NCBI GenBank assembly: GCA_963854835.1
Contig: OY978530.1
Location: forward strand, 20,115,437-20,179,436
Length of the DNA stretch: 64,000 nucleotides
Source of the DNA: Megamerina dolium
Taxonomy: Eukaryota; Arthropoda; Insecta; Diptera; Megamerinidae
Direction: 5' to 3'
In this document: positions 34,922-46,514 of the stretch, piece after piece
Layout of the letters: every line of letters begins with the position of its first letter
How positions within the stretch are numbered: the first letter of the stretch is position 1
The notes under the pieces: generated by a model
The model's database searches: none
What the model was told of the DNA's origin: nothing
The model's input: the letters and a program-made list of their open reading frames with translations, nothing else
Made by a program: the position numbers and the translations under genes

Positions 34922-35313
34922 ATACAATATTTCGGGTGTGGGTGACGTAGTTCAGTGGTTAGTGTGTTCGCATTCTGATCTGTAGGTCGTGGTTCAATAC
35001 CCGGCTGATGCATAACAAATTTAATATCGAAAAGATTTTTCTTTCGAACGGTACCCACGTGTCGGCAAGCAATTGGCAATTCTTCCGACAGTAACAACTT
35101 GCCATGAAAAAACTTCTAAAAAGATCTCTGTGACAAAGCTCAGAAAACGTGATGTCACAAGTGTTCTGCCGTTCGGAACCGGCTAAAATAAGTAGGTCCA
35201 TTCTATTACTGTCCAAATTTAAGACGCACAACAGTAATGGAAGAGAAGCTCGGCCAATGAGGCCTTTGGGGCTTTAAATGCCACATATTTATTTTTTTTT
35301 ATACAATATTTCG
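34922..35313 (+). repeat. 13-bp target-site duplication around SINE
   Basis: ATACAATATTTCG at 34922-34934 is repeated exactly at 35301-35313, immediately flanking the SINE. Confidence 0.95.
34935..35300 (+). mobile_element. tRNA-derived SINE, full-length
   Basis: 366 bp. The tRNA-like head (34935-35010) has an A box in GACGTAGTTCAGTGGTTAG and a B box in GTGGTTCAATACCC, giving an internal RNA polymerase III promoter. The body runs from ATAACAAATTTAATATCGA to CTCGGCCAATGAGGCC, and the end is GCCACATATTTATTTTTTTT. It inserted into the coding region of the minus-strand 17.6-like Gypsy just after RNase H. I do not know a name for this family. Confidence 0.9.
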
Positions 35314-36380
35314 ATTTCCTTTCGTTTAGTTTTTAACATTCTGATTTGTGTTAGATATTTGTTCACAACAGTGTCACTTATAGGAAATTGATGGTTAACG
35401 TCATCGGCATCTGGATGTGCTGTGTCTACAGAATTTGCAAAAAGAGATTTAATTTCAAAATCTTGCGTTTCTTCGACATTTCGTTTTTCGTTTCCTTTTA
35501 TTCTACTCAAAAGATCCGCGACTTTATTTTCTTTACCTTTCAAGTATTCTATTTGGAATTTGTATTCACTCAGGGCAATTTTCCACCTGATTATGCGAGA
35601 GTTGGGTTCTTTTAATGAGAAAAGCCACTTTAGGGGTTGGTGGTCAGTTTGTACAAGAAACTTTCTGCCATACAAATAAGGTCTAAAACGATAGCGAGAA
35701 GTTTTTTTTCCAACGTACTGTAGTTACGTTTGTGACCTTTTAATGTCCTGCTAGCGAAACAGATTGGCTTACTGTTCTGGCTGAGAACTGCACCAATGGC
35801 CAAGTTGCTTGCGTCAGTGGTAAGTACAAATTTTTTTGAGAAATCGGGAAATGATAGAATAGGAGGAGATGTCAAAATTATTTTTAGTTTATTAAACGCT
35901 TCGATATAGTTTGCATCTTTTGTATTAATCTTCAATCCCTTCTTCAAGTAATTTATAATAGGTGCTGCAATAGGTGAATAGTTCTTTCTTTCTAGTTCTA
36001 GTTCTTTCTTCGATAATATCCTGTCAACCCCAAGAACGACTTGATGTCTTTTACCGAAGCGGGTATTTTCAGGCCATTTATTACATTCACCTTCTCCGGA
36101 TTAGGCTTGATGCCTTCGGAAGTGATTAAATGCCCGAGAAAATCGGTATGTCTAGACAAAAATTTGCACCTGTCAAATTGAATTTTTAATTTATTTTCTT
36201 TAAGATAAATAAACATTTTGGTGAGACTTTCAATATGCAAGTTGAGAAGACTAAATTGTCATCCATATAAATAATGGAAATTTTGTCTAAGTCTAATTTG
36301 GCACCAATTGGTTTTAACACGTTCACGCCTAATATACAATCGAAGTGTTTGTTTGAAAAATATATTAATTTTACTGACAT
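35289..36380 (-). pseudogene. Gypsy RT/RNase H remnant
   Basis: The protease end (CILGVNVLKPIGAKLDLD) is fused directly to the RT catalytic box SIIYMDDNLVFST, so about 150 residues of RT fingers and palm are deleted. It continues with CKFLSRHTDFLGHLITSEGI, IKSFLGLTGYYRR, PDFSKKFVLTTDASNLAIGA, KPICFASRTLKGHKRNYST and FLVQTDHQPLKWLFSLKEPN (RNase H), ending GKENKVADLLSRI. Frame changes occur near 36240, 35990 and 35660. The style is that of Drosophila 17.6/297. Confidence 0.88.
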
Positions 36381-36583
36381 CGTTTCTCCTTTTCTATTAA
36401 ACTCCTGCGGACTTCTGTAGTTACATCCTCTCTAATTATACTCGACCCTAGTAACGTATTTAGTTTTATTGGGAATTCTAAATTTCTTCTACCTTTTAAT
36501 TGTTTAAATATTTTATAATTGCCTACTGTCGTAGCTGCTCCACTATCAATCAAACACCTAACTTTAATGTTATTAATTGTCAA
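36371..36583 (-). pseudogene. Gypsy protease fragment
   Basis: The retroviral-type aspartic protease motif CLIDSGAATTVGN, with the catalytic Asp in DSG, is followed by KLNTLLGSSIIRED. It precedes the RT remnant on the minus strand. Confidence 0.75.
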
Positions 36584-36599
36584 ATTAACTATTGGTAAG

Positions 36600-37534
36600 T
36601 CAATTGCTCTCGAGGGTGTGAGCTAAAATTTCCTGCAATTTCAAAAGTGTCGACCTCCATAGGCTCTAACTCACGTTGTGTTAGCTCATGATCACATTAC
36701 CGACTGTTAAACCGCGGATTTATGTTGCTATTCTGTTTCTTGAAGTGACTATAATTATTTCTCTGCTATTGCTGATTATTTTGTTGACAGATTCGGGTTG
36801 CTGTTAATATTTCTTTGAAATGTATGATTATTTGTTTGCCTAAAACTGTTGCAATTATTTCTATTGTTATAATTGTACCTGTTTTCTCCGAAATTGAAAT
36901 TGTTATTATTCTGAAGCCGTTTTTGTGCACTATTATTTGCAATTTGTTGTTTTTTGTTTGTTATAAGGTGAATATCTTTTATTAAATTGTGTTCAATATA
37001 ATAGCTATTAGCTTGATCGATAGTAGTGATATTATTTTATAAAATTAGAGGTTTAATAAAAATTGGCAAAAAGCTTGTGTAAACATTGAAAATTATTTTT
37101 GAATTATTTTGGGGAGTATATAAAAAATCATTACTTCCCTCTAAATAATATTTGGTATTCATTAAATGCAATATTTTTCGTAATTTATGATGTAGCTCTT
37201 CGATTGTAAAAGGGCTGACATTCATAGCTTTATTTCTTAAGTTAACGAATGACTGGTTAACGCCGAATTCTTTTTTTAGCCTCCGTATTATTTGATCCCA
37301 CGTTGGTTGCAATAGACTTTCTATGCCGTGCAACACCTTTCCCTGGAGACGGTTAGTGAGAACAGACTGTACCGTACCAACGTGTTCTTGAGGTGTCAGC
37401 GAAAAAACGGTGGATACATCTCTTAGAAAATTACTGAGTGTGTACTTACTGCTACCATTGAAAATTTGGAGACTTCTGGCCTCTCTGAGATACTCAACCA
37501 ATGTTAGCGTCATCTTGCCTAGCTCCGTAGGCAA
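36600..37534 (-). pseudogene. Gypsy gag
   Basis: The minus strand starts near MTLTLVEYLREARSLQIFNG, then NFLRDVSTVFSL, LTNRLQGKVLHGIESLLQPT and FGVNQSFVNLRNKAMNV. A conserved KYYLEG helix follows. A stop occurs near 37037; beyond it an Asn-rich tail (NFGENRYNYNNRNN) takes the place of zinc knuckles, as in 17.6-type gag. Confidence 0.8.
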
Positions 37535-37758
37535 GATGACGTGTTTATGGGAAATTTATATAAATATCGAATTAATTAGTTTTTTTTTGTGATCGTTTCT
37601 GATGCGCTTTGTGGAGGCTTATTTTTTTTTATAGCGGCACAAACACGTGTATCACATATAGTCGTATTTCAATGTTCTGCAATGTTTTCTTTAATTAACT
37701 TCACGTATTATCTACTTTTAATAGGTTTTAACAGTGGATATTTGTTTTATAGAAATAT

Positions 37759-38689
37759 CCCATCCTCGTCGCCAGTTATATATATCGAATGAATTAGATT
37801 TATTTTTAAGTAATAATCTTTTATTTCAAAAGGTTTTTACACGTTATACTTTATTTTATATAATAGAACAATAATCGTTTGTGACCGCTTGCTTCGTCGA
37901 GAGTCGAAAGTAAAAAAACCGTTCAAACCGTTATATATTTAATAATAATAATATGTACACTTATATAAAATTGAGAGGGGTAATATATAGAGATAATATA
38001 TTACATATTTTAATATAATACGATTGTCTACGTCAGATTGAATTTGCGCCTACTTGGGTATTTCCTTCCTTAAATGAGGGAATGGGTTGAGCGGTGATCT
38101 GGCACCACCGGTGCTGCTAACTCTTCCCATTCCTATCCTATTCCCATTCCTATCAGATATTATTTTCTTTTCTCCACTCTCTCTCTCTCTCTCTCTCTCC
38201 GTATATTTCTTTTCCCCGTTCCTCCACTCTCTCGCTCTCAATCCACATGTTTATTTTTTCCTATTCTCCACTCTCTCCATCCCACTCTCCATGTGTTTTC
38301 TCCTCTTCTTGTTTGGGTGGTTTTTTTTTTGTTTTGTTTATTGTGGTTAATCAACTACTTAAGAAAAGGAGTGTGCGATTCCCGAAACTACAATTGAATT
38401 TGAAAATTTTTTCAAATAAACAAAAACCCAAGTTCTCAGGCAGCGCGCAAAATATTTTGCTCCCGATTATTATAAATACATTTACTTTTAAGTTTAATTT
38501 AAATAAAGTGTCATACTAAAAGTGAAATAGAAGTCTGTGTTTTATATTGCAACAACAACCCCAGCAACGTCACAATCATCACACCTCTATCCGCCAGTGT
38601 TACCTGAAGTGAAGTGAACCAGACGCAGCAAGCCCACCGACATTAGTTCCCGCTCTCCGCTGAATAACGATAAATAACACATTATTACT
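37759..38689 (-). other. Primer-binding site and putative LTR/leader region between two divergent Gypsy elements
   Basis: On the minus strand TGGCGACGAGGATGGG (37759-37774) follows ...ATATAACT, a typical LTR end plus primer site for the element at 35314-37534. The following 900 bp contain a CT-rich stretch (CTCTCT near 38177-38200) and an AATAAAG near 38503 on the plus strand. LTR outer boundaries could not be fixed because no second LTR exists here. No gene. Confidence 0.5.
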
Positions 38690-39257
38690 CTCTTGTAAAG
38701 AGAGTGATAATTATTAACATACATTATTATATATTTACTTACATATATAACTTACATATCTACGTTTGTTTTACTTTTGTTTACATTTCGTTTTTCTTTA
38801 AATGCACAGGCAACATGATATGTTGATATTTTCGATCACTTGCATTGATATAGAATATCATTATATTGTGTTTACACAATTATGAATTTGTGTGTATGAC
38901 CAATTAACTCAAATCTAAACATTGGTTTTTGCTGCAATCTAGGTGTTGATTGATCTAGGTCAGCTTATGGAAATGGATGGGAATATTGAAAATTCTGGAA
39001 AGAATTATTCTGTATAAATAGAGCTGATATTGAAATAAAGAATTAGAATTGAACTGACACGTATGCGTTTTAGTTTCTATTCTCGCTATATCAAGCTTGT
39101 AGTGGCAACACACGAGCTGCAACTAATGGAGCGGTGCAATAGCCTTGACTGACTATCAAGGACAGAGGCATTAAATTATTGTATAATATACTCGAACAAC
39201 TCGTTTATCCTTTGCACGACAATACTGCCAGTTTTACAGTGGGTTGTATCCTTTACA
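38690..39257 (+). repeat. 5' LTR of the plus-strand 412-like Gypsy (diverged)
   Basis: Related to the reverse complement of the LTRs at 7790-8479. Shared stretches include GGCAACATGATAT, TCGATCACTTGCATTGATAT, CTAGGTGTTGATTGA and CAACACACGAGCTG. It ends CTTTACA at 39257, followed by the primer site TGGCCATCCTGGAACTCGG. The 5' boundary is uncertain because U3 has diverged. Confidence 0.8.
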
Positions 39258-39931
39258 TGGCCATCCTGGAACTCGGACCTTGATAACTGAGTTCAAATTA
39301 AACAACAAAATTTTGTCATTTTCAAAAAAAAAAATTTATTTTAAATGAACAAAGACGATATCGACGTAATTTTCCAAAAGTGGGAAGACTCGTCGAATAC
39401 GTTCCAGAAGCGGTGGTACAACAGGAACAACTACCGATATATATCCCTACACCAAAAACAGCAGGCCCTAAGGCCATCACTATAGAGGAGTATAGGGAAT
39501 GTAACAAAGCCAACATCAGTAGTAAAACAGAATCAAACCAAGAAACAGAAGAATAAGACAGATTGCGCTGCTTTACAACACTATCGCCCTAACAATTGAT
39601 AAACAACAAAAAAACAAGCTAATAAACGAGCTAAGGAAACTAAAAAGGGAACACAAAGACAAAGATGGGAAACATAAAGACTAAGGAAGAGACAATAACC
39701 AACAACAGCGGAGTCACAAATAACAGCACAAGGGATGCGGAAATATCAATACTAATTTCTTTAAATTTAATTATTATTAGTTATATATTTATTTATATAT
39801 TTGATAAACAATCATTACAAGAAATAAGTAAAGAAACATGTAAACCTTACTACGATGAGGACAAAGATTAGAGTAAAAAAAAATCTTTTTATATACACGA
39901 TTACAAACAATAATAAATAAATGAAAAGTAG
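39258..39931 (+). other. Gypsy leader with upstream short ORFs
   Basis: Primer-binding site followed by an AT-rich leader. A frame at 39350-39555 reads IPTPKTAGPKAITIEEYREC, and 39665-39871 is a 68-codon ORF with a hydrophobic stretch (ISLNLIIISYIFIYIF). Whether either is translated is unknown. Confidence 0.45.
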
Positions 39932-40515
39932 ATGGACTTTAGAGTACTAAAAGATTTAATGGTACTTCTGAAGAAAGATCCAAATAGAACATATAGTGAG
40001 AAATATATTGAAGAGAAATTAAAGTTTATAGACGGGCTATGGGAAAATATAGCAGAAATATTAGAAGCAAAACAAATACCAGAAGCTAGGAAGGAATTAA
40101 TAGAAATTTCGAAGAAAATTATAAAACATTTAAAACCTAAACGAATAACAGCGTTCGACATGGCAACGTTCAATAGAGAAACAGCCTTTAAGGCAATTCC
40201 TATTTTTACAGGACTATATAAAGATTTAGATGCATTTTTAAAAATAATAGAATTATTGTATAATATATACGATGAGGATTCAAAGAAACGTTTAATCGAT
40301 TTTGTGAAGAGTATTAAACTAAACTCCACGGTACGCACAACAATAGTACATACCGACATAAACACTTTTGCATCTTTGAAACTAAAACTAGACGAAACAT
40401 ACACTAGCAACCTCACAATACCACAAATATATACATTACTGGCAAATTTTTACCAAAAGAATAAGAAAATGATACAATGTAAATAAAAATTATTAAACCT
40501 AATAGCAGAACTTGG
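39932..40515 (+). pseudogene. Gypsy gag, N-terminal part
   Basis: An open frame with MDFRVLKDLMVLLKKDPNRT, a helical capsid-like region (KRITAFDMATFNRETAFKAI, YKDLDAFLKIIELLYNIY) and TDINTFASLKLKLDETYTS. A TAA follows at 40484-40486, but the same frame continues KLLNLIAELG to the RTE junction and resumes at 43882. So the gag has one nonsense codon plus the insertion. Confidence 0.8.
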
Positions 40516-43500
40516 TGGTCTGGTGGTGTTTTCGCAAGGTAACGTGTCTAACTGCCTCAACCGGGTGGGGCTAGCGCAATCCTTGTTGAACTCATCGCAA
40601 GTCAACTCACTGGCTGTCATGTAGTTTGATCTGAGCGCTATGTAATGATACCTTTATTTGTTAATGAGGGGTAGTCATGTAGCTTGCTCTGCTTAATATG
40701 TGACGGCGCTTTCATTATTATTAATGGGGGCCCTCCATGTGGCCACCATCGGGCAACGTCTTCCTGTCGCCCGCTGGGAGGCCGCTGAAGTGAGTGGCGA
40801 AAATATCCTCGGTTAGAGGTTGTACGTTGGGTTTGGGACCCGCCACATAAAAACCCCCCCAGTGAAAAGAACAGATATGCCTCGGATAAAGACTACCGCT
40901 TTTGTTGATGACCCCCGCAAACGAAAAAAGGACCATGATTTACGGATATGCACCTGGAATGTCTGGTCCCTTTATAGGGAGGGTGCCTCTATCCAGCTGG
41001 TTGATGTCCTCGAAAAATACAGAGCTGACATAACCGCTCTCCAGGAAATGCGATGGACGGGACAGGGCTGCTCCAAAAGAGCGTCCTGTGACATCTACTA
41101 CAGTTGCCATGCTGAAAGGCACGAATTAGGATGTGGATTTTTGGTAAGCAAGAGACTACGACATCTTGTCTCACAGTTCACGCCTGTGAACGAACGGCTG
41201 GCCACAATCCGCATCAAGGCAAAATTCTTCAACATCAGCCTTAGATGTGCCCATGCTCCGACGGATGAGAAGGACAATGTGACCAAGGAGAGCTTCTTTC
41301 AGCGCCTCGAAGAAGCTTATGACCGCTGCCCCCGCCACGATATCAAAATCGTGCTTGGCGACTTTAATGCCAGGGTGGGCAAGGAAGGCACCTTTGGTCC
41401 AACTGTCGGAAAATTCAGCCTCCACCAGAACACCTCCGATAACGGAATGAGGCTGATCGACTTCGCCGCAGCACGAAACATGGTAATTGGTGGTGCCAGA
41501 TTCCAGCATATCGACATCCACAAAGCGACATGGCTGTCTCCAGATCAACGTACAAGAAACCAAATTGATCATGTGGTGATTGACGGAAGGCAAGCTTCCA
41601 GTGTGATGGACGTGAAATCGATCCGTGGTGTCAAAATCGACTCAGATCACTACCTTGTTGCAGCTAAGGTGCACACACGTTTATGTGTCGCAAATAACAA
41701 GAGAAGTCCCACACAGAGAAAGCTCGACGTCAGTAAGCTGCGATCACCAGAGACAGCATATGCATTTTCCACTCGACTATCGGATCTTCTTATGCAGAAC
41801 ACTCCCCCACATGATGATACATGCGCACGGTGGACACATATATCCCACTCCATGACTACTGCTGCCGAGGAGGTAATCGGTTACTACCGGCCTCTGAGGA
41901 ATGAGTGGTATGATCAGGAGTGTCGCGACGCTACCGCAGAGAAAGACGCCGCCTACAGAAAAACCCTGCGTGCAGGCGCAACGCGAGCTGTTAAGGAGCG
42001 GTATAGAGAGAAAAGGAATGCAGAGGGATGTCTTTTCAGGCGCAAGAAGAGGGAGTTGGAAAGACGCGAGTGTGAGGAGATAGAGATGTGTACCGACAAG
42101 AAAGAGACTCGAAAATTCTTTGAAAAGATCTAGCGCCTGAGTGGAAGTTTAAATCCCGGAGCCTCTTCTTGTCGTGATGGAAATGGGAATCTGGTTACGG
42201 ATGTCCAGAGTGTACTAAGCCTATGGAGGGAACACTTCTCCACGTTACTGAATGGCGATGCTACGAACAATTCCGCCAGTGGAGGAGTTTCCCCGATAAC
42301 CCCAATTTCAGATGATGGTGTTGATGTTCCACCACCCGACCATGACGAGGTTGAAACGGCCATTTTAAGGCTGAAGAACAACAAAGCTGCAGGTGCTGAT
42401 GGCCTGCCTGCCGTGTTGTTTAAGACCGGAGGCGATGAGCTGCTCACCCTCATGCACCAGCTCATAAGCAGAATATGGTCGGATGAAAGCATGCCTGATG
42501 ATTGGAGGCTCAGTGTTCTCTGTCCTGTACATAAAAAAGGAGACCCCACAATTTGCGCCAACTACCGTGGAATAAGTCTCCTGAGTATCGCATACAAGGT
42601 TCTATCGAGCGTACTGTGTGAAAGGTTGAAGCCTATGCTCAGCAACCTGATTGGACCGTATCAGTGTGGCTTCAGACCTGGTAAACCCACCATCGACCAG
42701 ATTTTCACACTGCGCCAAATCCTGGAGAAGACCCAAGAAAAACAAGCTATTTGTTGATTATAAAGCCGCTTTCGACAGTCCGGTAAGGGATTACCTCTAT
42801 GCAACAATGTCTGAGTTCGGTATTCCTGCAAAGCTCATTCGACTTTGTAGAATGACACTGCATAACTCCCGTTGTGCAGTGAAAATTAGGAAGGACCTCT
42901 CCGCACCGTTTAATACCGAACGGGGTTTCAGACAAGGTGATTCGTTATCGTGCGACTTCTTCAATCTTATTATGGAGAAAATAATACGAGCTGCTGATCT
43001 ACGACATAATGGCACTATCTTCAACAAAAGTGTCATGCTGTTAGCGTATGCCGACGATATTGACATAATCGGCATGAACACGCGAGCAGTCAGTGTAGCA
43101 TTCTCAGAGTTGGAAAGAGAGTCGCGTCGGATGGGTCTCACGGTGAACGAGGGCAAGACGAAGTATCTAGTGTCAACAAACAAATAGTCCCTGCGTCTTG
43201 GACAGCACGTCACTGTTGACAACTACGCTTTTGAAGTAGTAAGGGACTTTGTCTATCTTGGAACCAGCATTAACAGCAATAATGACGTCAGCTTGGAGAT
43301 CATGCGTAGGATAACTCTTGCTAACAGGTGTTACTTTGGGCTGAGTAAGCAATTGAGAAGTCGAGCCCTCTCTCGAAGAACGAAAAATACACTCTACAAG
43401 TCTCTCATCATGCCTGTTTTAACATATGGCGCTGAAGCCTGGACAATTTCCACCTCGGATGAGCGAATGCTTGGAGTTTTCGAGAGAAAAGTCCTACACA

Positions 43501-43872
43501 GGATCTTTGGACCTATTTGCGTTGGTGGCGAGTACCGAATAAGGTACAACCATGAGCTGTACGAGCTGTATGCCGATATTGACATAGTAAAGCGCATCAA
43601 AATCCAGCGGCGGCGCCGGATAGGTCATGTCGAGCGAATGGAAGAACACGCTCCAGCTAATAAGGTGTTATATTCGGAATCCGCTGGAGGACGACGCAGA
43701 AGAGGAAGACCTAACCTCCGGTGGAAAAACCAAGTACTGCAGAACCTGACGGCGCTTGGAATTTCTAACTGGCGCCAATTAGCGAAGAACAGAGATGGCT
43801 GGCGAAGCATGTTATTTTCGGCCTAAATCGATATTCGGTTGTTATGGCCACATAAGTAAGTAAGTAAGTAAG
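40516..43872 (+). mobile_element. RTE-clade LINE copy 6, nearly full-length, inserted in Gypsy gag
   Basis: 3357 bp: 5' UTR, endonuclease, RT, 3' UTR and a TAAG tail of about five units. It is flanked by AGAACTTGG (40507-40515) and AGAGCTTGG (43873-43881), a 9-bp duplication with one mismatch. The gag frame rejoins across it. It is the reference for the other five copies. Confidence 0.92.
40877..43826 (+). pseudogene. RTE endonuclease-reverse transcriptase polyprotein, copy 6
   Basis: The first ATG in frame is 40877. The APE-type endonuclease shows ICTWNVWSL, ALQEMRWTGQ, VLGDFNARVG, RNQIDHVVID and DSDHYLVAA. The RT has ILRLKNNKAAGADGLP, YRGISLLSIAYKVLS, DYKAAFDS, GFRQGDSLSCDFF and AYADDIDIIGMN, then thumb and C-terminal RRRRGRPNLRW blocks. 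Lesions relative to copy 5 are TAG for Lys at 42131, a short deletion near 42750 with frameshift, and TAG for Glu at 43185. Related proteins are often annotated craniofacial development protein 2-like. Confidence 0.93.
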
Positions 43873-44480
43873 AGAGCTTGGAGTTAACGCATCAGAAACC
43901 CAAAAGGAGACTGTACACAAAATGAATGAAGGTTACGCATTAACAATATTTAAAAATGGAATAAATGACCAATGGAAGCCCACAATATTTGTGGCATAGC
44001 CAAAAACCTTCACGGATGCAGTAAATCTTGCTTTAGAATTAGAAAGATCAGGCAAACAGAATGCAAATATATTCCACATACGAGGAAACAATAACAGAAG
44101 AAACAATGACAACAATTACAACTATAACTATAGAAACAATAACAACAATGGCAGGAACAATTACAACAATAATACCAGGAACAATCATAACAACTACAGC
44201 AACAATGGTAGAAATACTTACAATAGTAACAACAATAATACTAGAAAAAATTACAGCGGCAGCGGAAGAAATAGTTATAACAACAACAACGGTATTGGTA
44301 GAAGCAACAGCACCAACTACCACAATAACAATAACCATTCATATTTCATCATTTCATACAACAGGAACACAAATGACCAAAATAGGTCACACAATAACAA
44401 CCAGAACCGCAACAGAAACTACAGCCAAACGAAGCAACCCGGGGCACAGTCACTATGTTGCTCCCGGGGAGATGCACAAT
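43873..44480 (+). pseudogene. Gypsy gag, C-terminal part
   Basis: Continues gag after the RTE: MNEGYALTIFKNGINDQWKP, a TAG in place of Gln near 43999, then FTDAVNLALELERSGKQ. A long Asn/Arg-rich tail (RNNNNNGRNNYNNNTRNN type, 44090-44440) probably binds RNA in place of zinc knuckles. Confidence 0.8.
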
Positions 44481-44858
44481 TAAACAAAGAAAGAACATTA
44501 AAAATATACCTGTTCTCAGAAAACGTAACTAATAATGTAATTCTACTTTGCGAACAATTTAAACGCAAGCTTACTTTTCTGATAGACACAGGCGCAGATA
44601 TATCAATCTGCAAAACACTGAATAACCATAACCTCGATATTAACAATGAAACAAAAGGTAAATTAACAGGCATAACCGAACAGATGATCTATTCAATGGG
44701 AACGGCAGATTTTTCCTTAGGATTTGAAGACCAGATAGCTACACAAAAGTTCCATATGGTAGACGACCATACAGATGGAATACTAGCTAGAGACTTCTTG
44801 ATAAAGTATATGTGTAAAATTGACTACGAAACATTTACAATTACACAAACACTTTAAA
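44481..44858 (+). pseudogene. Gypsy protease
   Basis: Retropepsin-like with FLIDTGADISICK (catalytic Asp) and the second block HTDGILARDFLIKYMCKIDY. A stop after TQTL ends this frame near 44858. RT follows in another frame. Confidence 0.8.
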
Positions 44859-46514
44859 CTACCACCAAAATCAGTAGTAATACTTCCAATCAATTTGAGT
44901 ATAGAAGAAGACAGTTTAATTTTAAATCAAGAATTAGCACAAGGCGTATTTTTAGCAAATTCAATAGCACCAGCAAAAGGCATTTGCCATATTAAAATAG
45001 TAAACATAAATGACACAGAAGTAACTTTACAAAAACTTTAACCAAAACTTGAACTATTAAGCGATTACTATATTATGAGAACAAATCACGGTACTAAAGA
45101 CAAATTCGATGAAACTCGTTTTGAAAAACTAATTAAAGAATTAAAATTAGGAAACTTAGATGAACAGTCCAGAACAAAACTTACTCAAATATTCACAAAA
45201 TACCAATCGATTTTTCATATAGACGGAGAAAACCTTACCACAAATAATCTTTATACACAAAGACTAAATTTATCTGATAACACACCAGTTTACATAAAAA
45301 ACTACAGACTACCTCATACACATGCTGAAATAAGAAAACAAGGAACAAAGCTATTAGACAGTAACATAATAGAACAATCTATAAGCTCTTGCAATTCACC
45401 ATTACTAATCGTACCTAAGAAAAGTAATGACGACAAAAAGAAATGGCGATTAGTAGTAGACTTTAGAAAACTCAATGACAAGATAATAAACGACAAATTT
45501 CCACTTACACGATTAGAAGACGTTTTAGACATGTTACGAAGAGCCAAATACTTCTCAACATTGGACATGACTAGCTCATTTCACCAAATACCATTAGATA
45601 AAAATTCTAGACCCATGACAGCATTTTCCACACAAGATGGACATTACCAATTTAAACGCTTACCTTTCGGTTTAAAAATTTCATCAAACAGTTTTCAACG
45701 AATGCTAACAATTGCATTAAGCGGTTTAAACTCAGAATCATTTTTATACGTAGACGATATTATCATATTTGGATGTTATTTAGATCATCAAATCAAAATA
45801 TCATAAAAGTTATCGAACGTTTAACACTACACAACTTAAAGCTCAATGCTAGTAAATGTCAATTTTTGCAATCAGAAGTGATTTATTTAGGACACCTTAT
45901 AACTGATAAAGGTATAAAAACAGATCCTGCAAAATGCGAAGCAGTTTTAAAATATCCACAGCCATCAAATGCCGATGAAGTAAGAAGGTTTGTAGCTTTT
46001 TGTAATTATTACAGACGATTCATACCAGATTTCGCAGCCATCGTAAAATGTTTAAATTCTCTACTAACGAAAGACGTACCTTTCATTTGGTCTGAAGAAT
46101 GTGACAAAGCATTTAACACATTAAAACTTGTGTATCCTCTGTTATTACAATAGCCAAATTTGGACAAGCCATTTATTCGTACTACACACGCGTCAGATTT
46201 CGCGCTAGGAGCAGTACTTTCACAAGGTGAGATAGGTCATGATTTACCAATATTATATGCAAACAATATCATATGCAAGCAGAAACATGATATAAACAAA
46301 CCAATCATTGAAAAAGAACTATTAGCTATACACTGGGGAATAAACTTTTTCAAACCATATCTATACGGAAGAAAATTGATTGTGGTCACTGATCACAGAC
46401 CATTAATTTCATTATTTACTCATAGAAATCCGTCATCAAAAATGACTAGAATCCGTAGACCTATCGGATTACGACTTTGAAATAGTGTACAAGGAAGGCA
46501 AATGTAACACTAAT
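44859..46514 (+). pseudogene. Gypsy reverse transcriptase and RNase H
   Basis: A Gypsy pre-RT region (SIEEDSLILNQELAQGVFLA) is followed by a TAA near 45041. The RT is open from 45075: TPVYIKNYRLPHTHAEIRKQ, WRLVVDFRKLNDK, RLPFGLK and the catalytic FLYVDDIIIF. A frameshift near 45770 precedes CQFLQSEVIYLGHLITDKGI and FCNYYRRFIPDFAA. A TAG near 46152 precedes RNase H (SDFALGAVLSQGEIGHD, KELLAIHWGINFFKPYLYG, VTDHRPLISLF). It ends YKEGKCNTN at the truncation. 412-like. Confidence 0.9.

Larger units (their letters stand above)
35314..37534 (-). mobile_element. 17.6-like Gypsy retrotransposon, 3'-truncated, RT-deleted
   Basis: Minus-strand gag, protease, partial RT and RNase H in order, ending shortly after RNase H, where a SINE sits and other sequence begins. 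Integrase and 3' LTR are missing. A primer-binding site and probable 5' LTR lie at 37759 and beyond. Confidence 0.85.
38690..46514 (+). mobile_element. 412/mdg1-like Gypsy retrotransposon, 3'-truncated, with RTE insertion
   Basis: LTR, primer site, leader, gag, protease, RT and RNase H in order on the plus strand. Integrase and 3' LTR are missing. It stops within GGCAAATGTAACACTAATG, precisely the point where the homologous part of the element at 7790-11725 begins. The RTE at 40516-43872 interrupts gag. Confidence 0.85.

Noticed and set aside
34935..35010. tRNA gene
   Set aside because: A and B boxes are present, but the acceptor stem does not close and there is no proper anticodon arm. It is the head of a repeated SINE.
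38087..38519. Pro/Leu/Ser-rich ORFs
   Set aside because: They come from a CT-rich noncoding stretch next to LTR sequence; no domain.
44061..44483. Thr/Ile-rich 140-codon ORF
   Set aside because: It is an out-of-frame reading of the Asn-rich gag tail.
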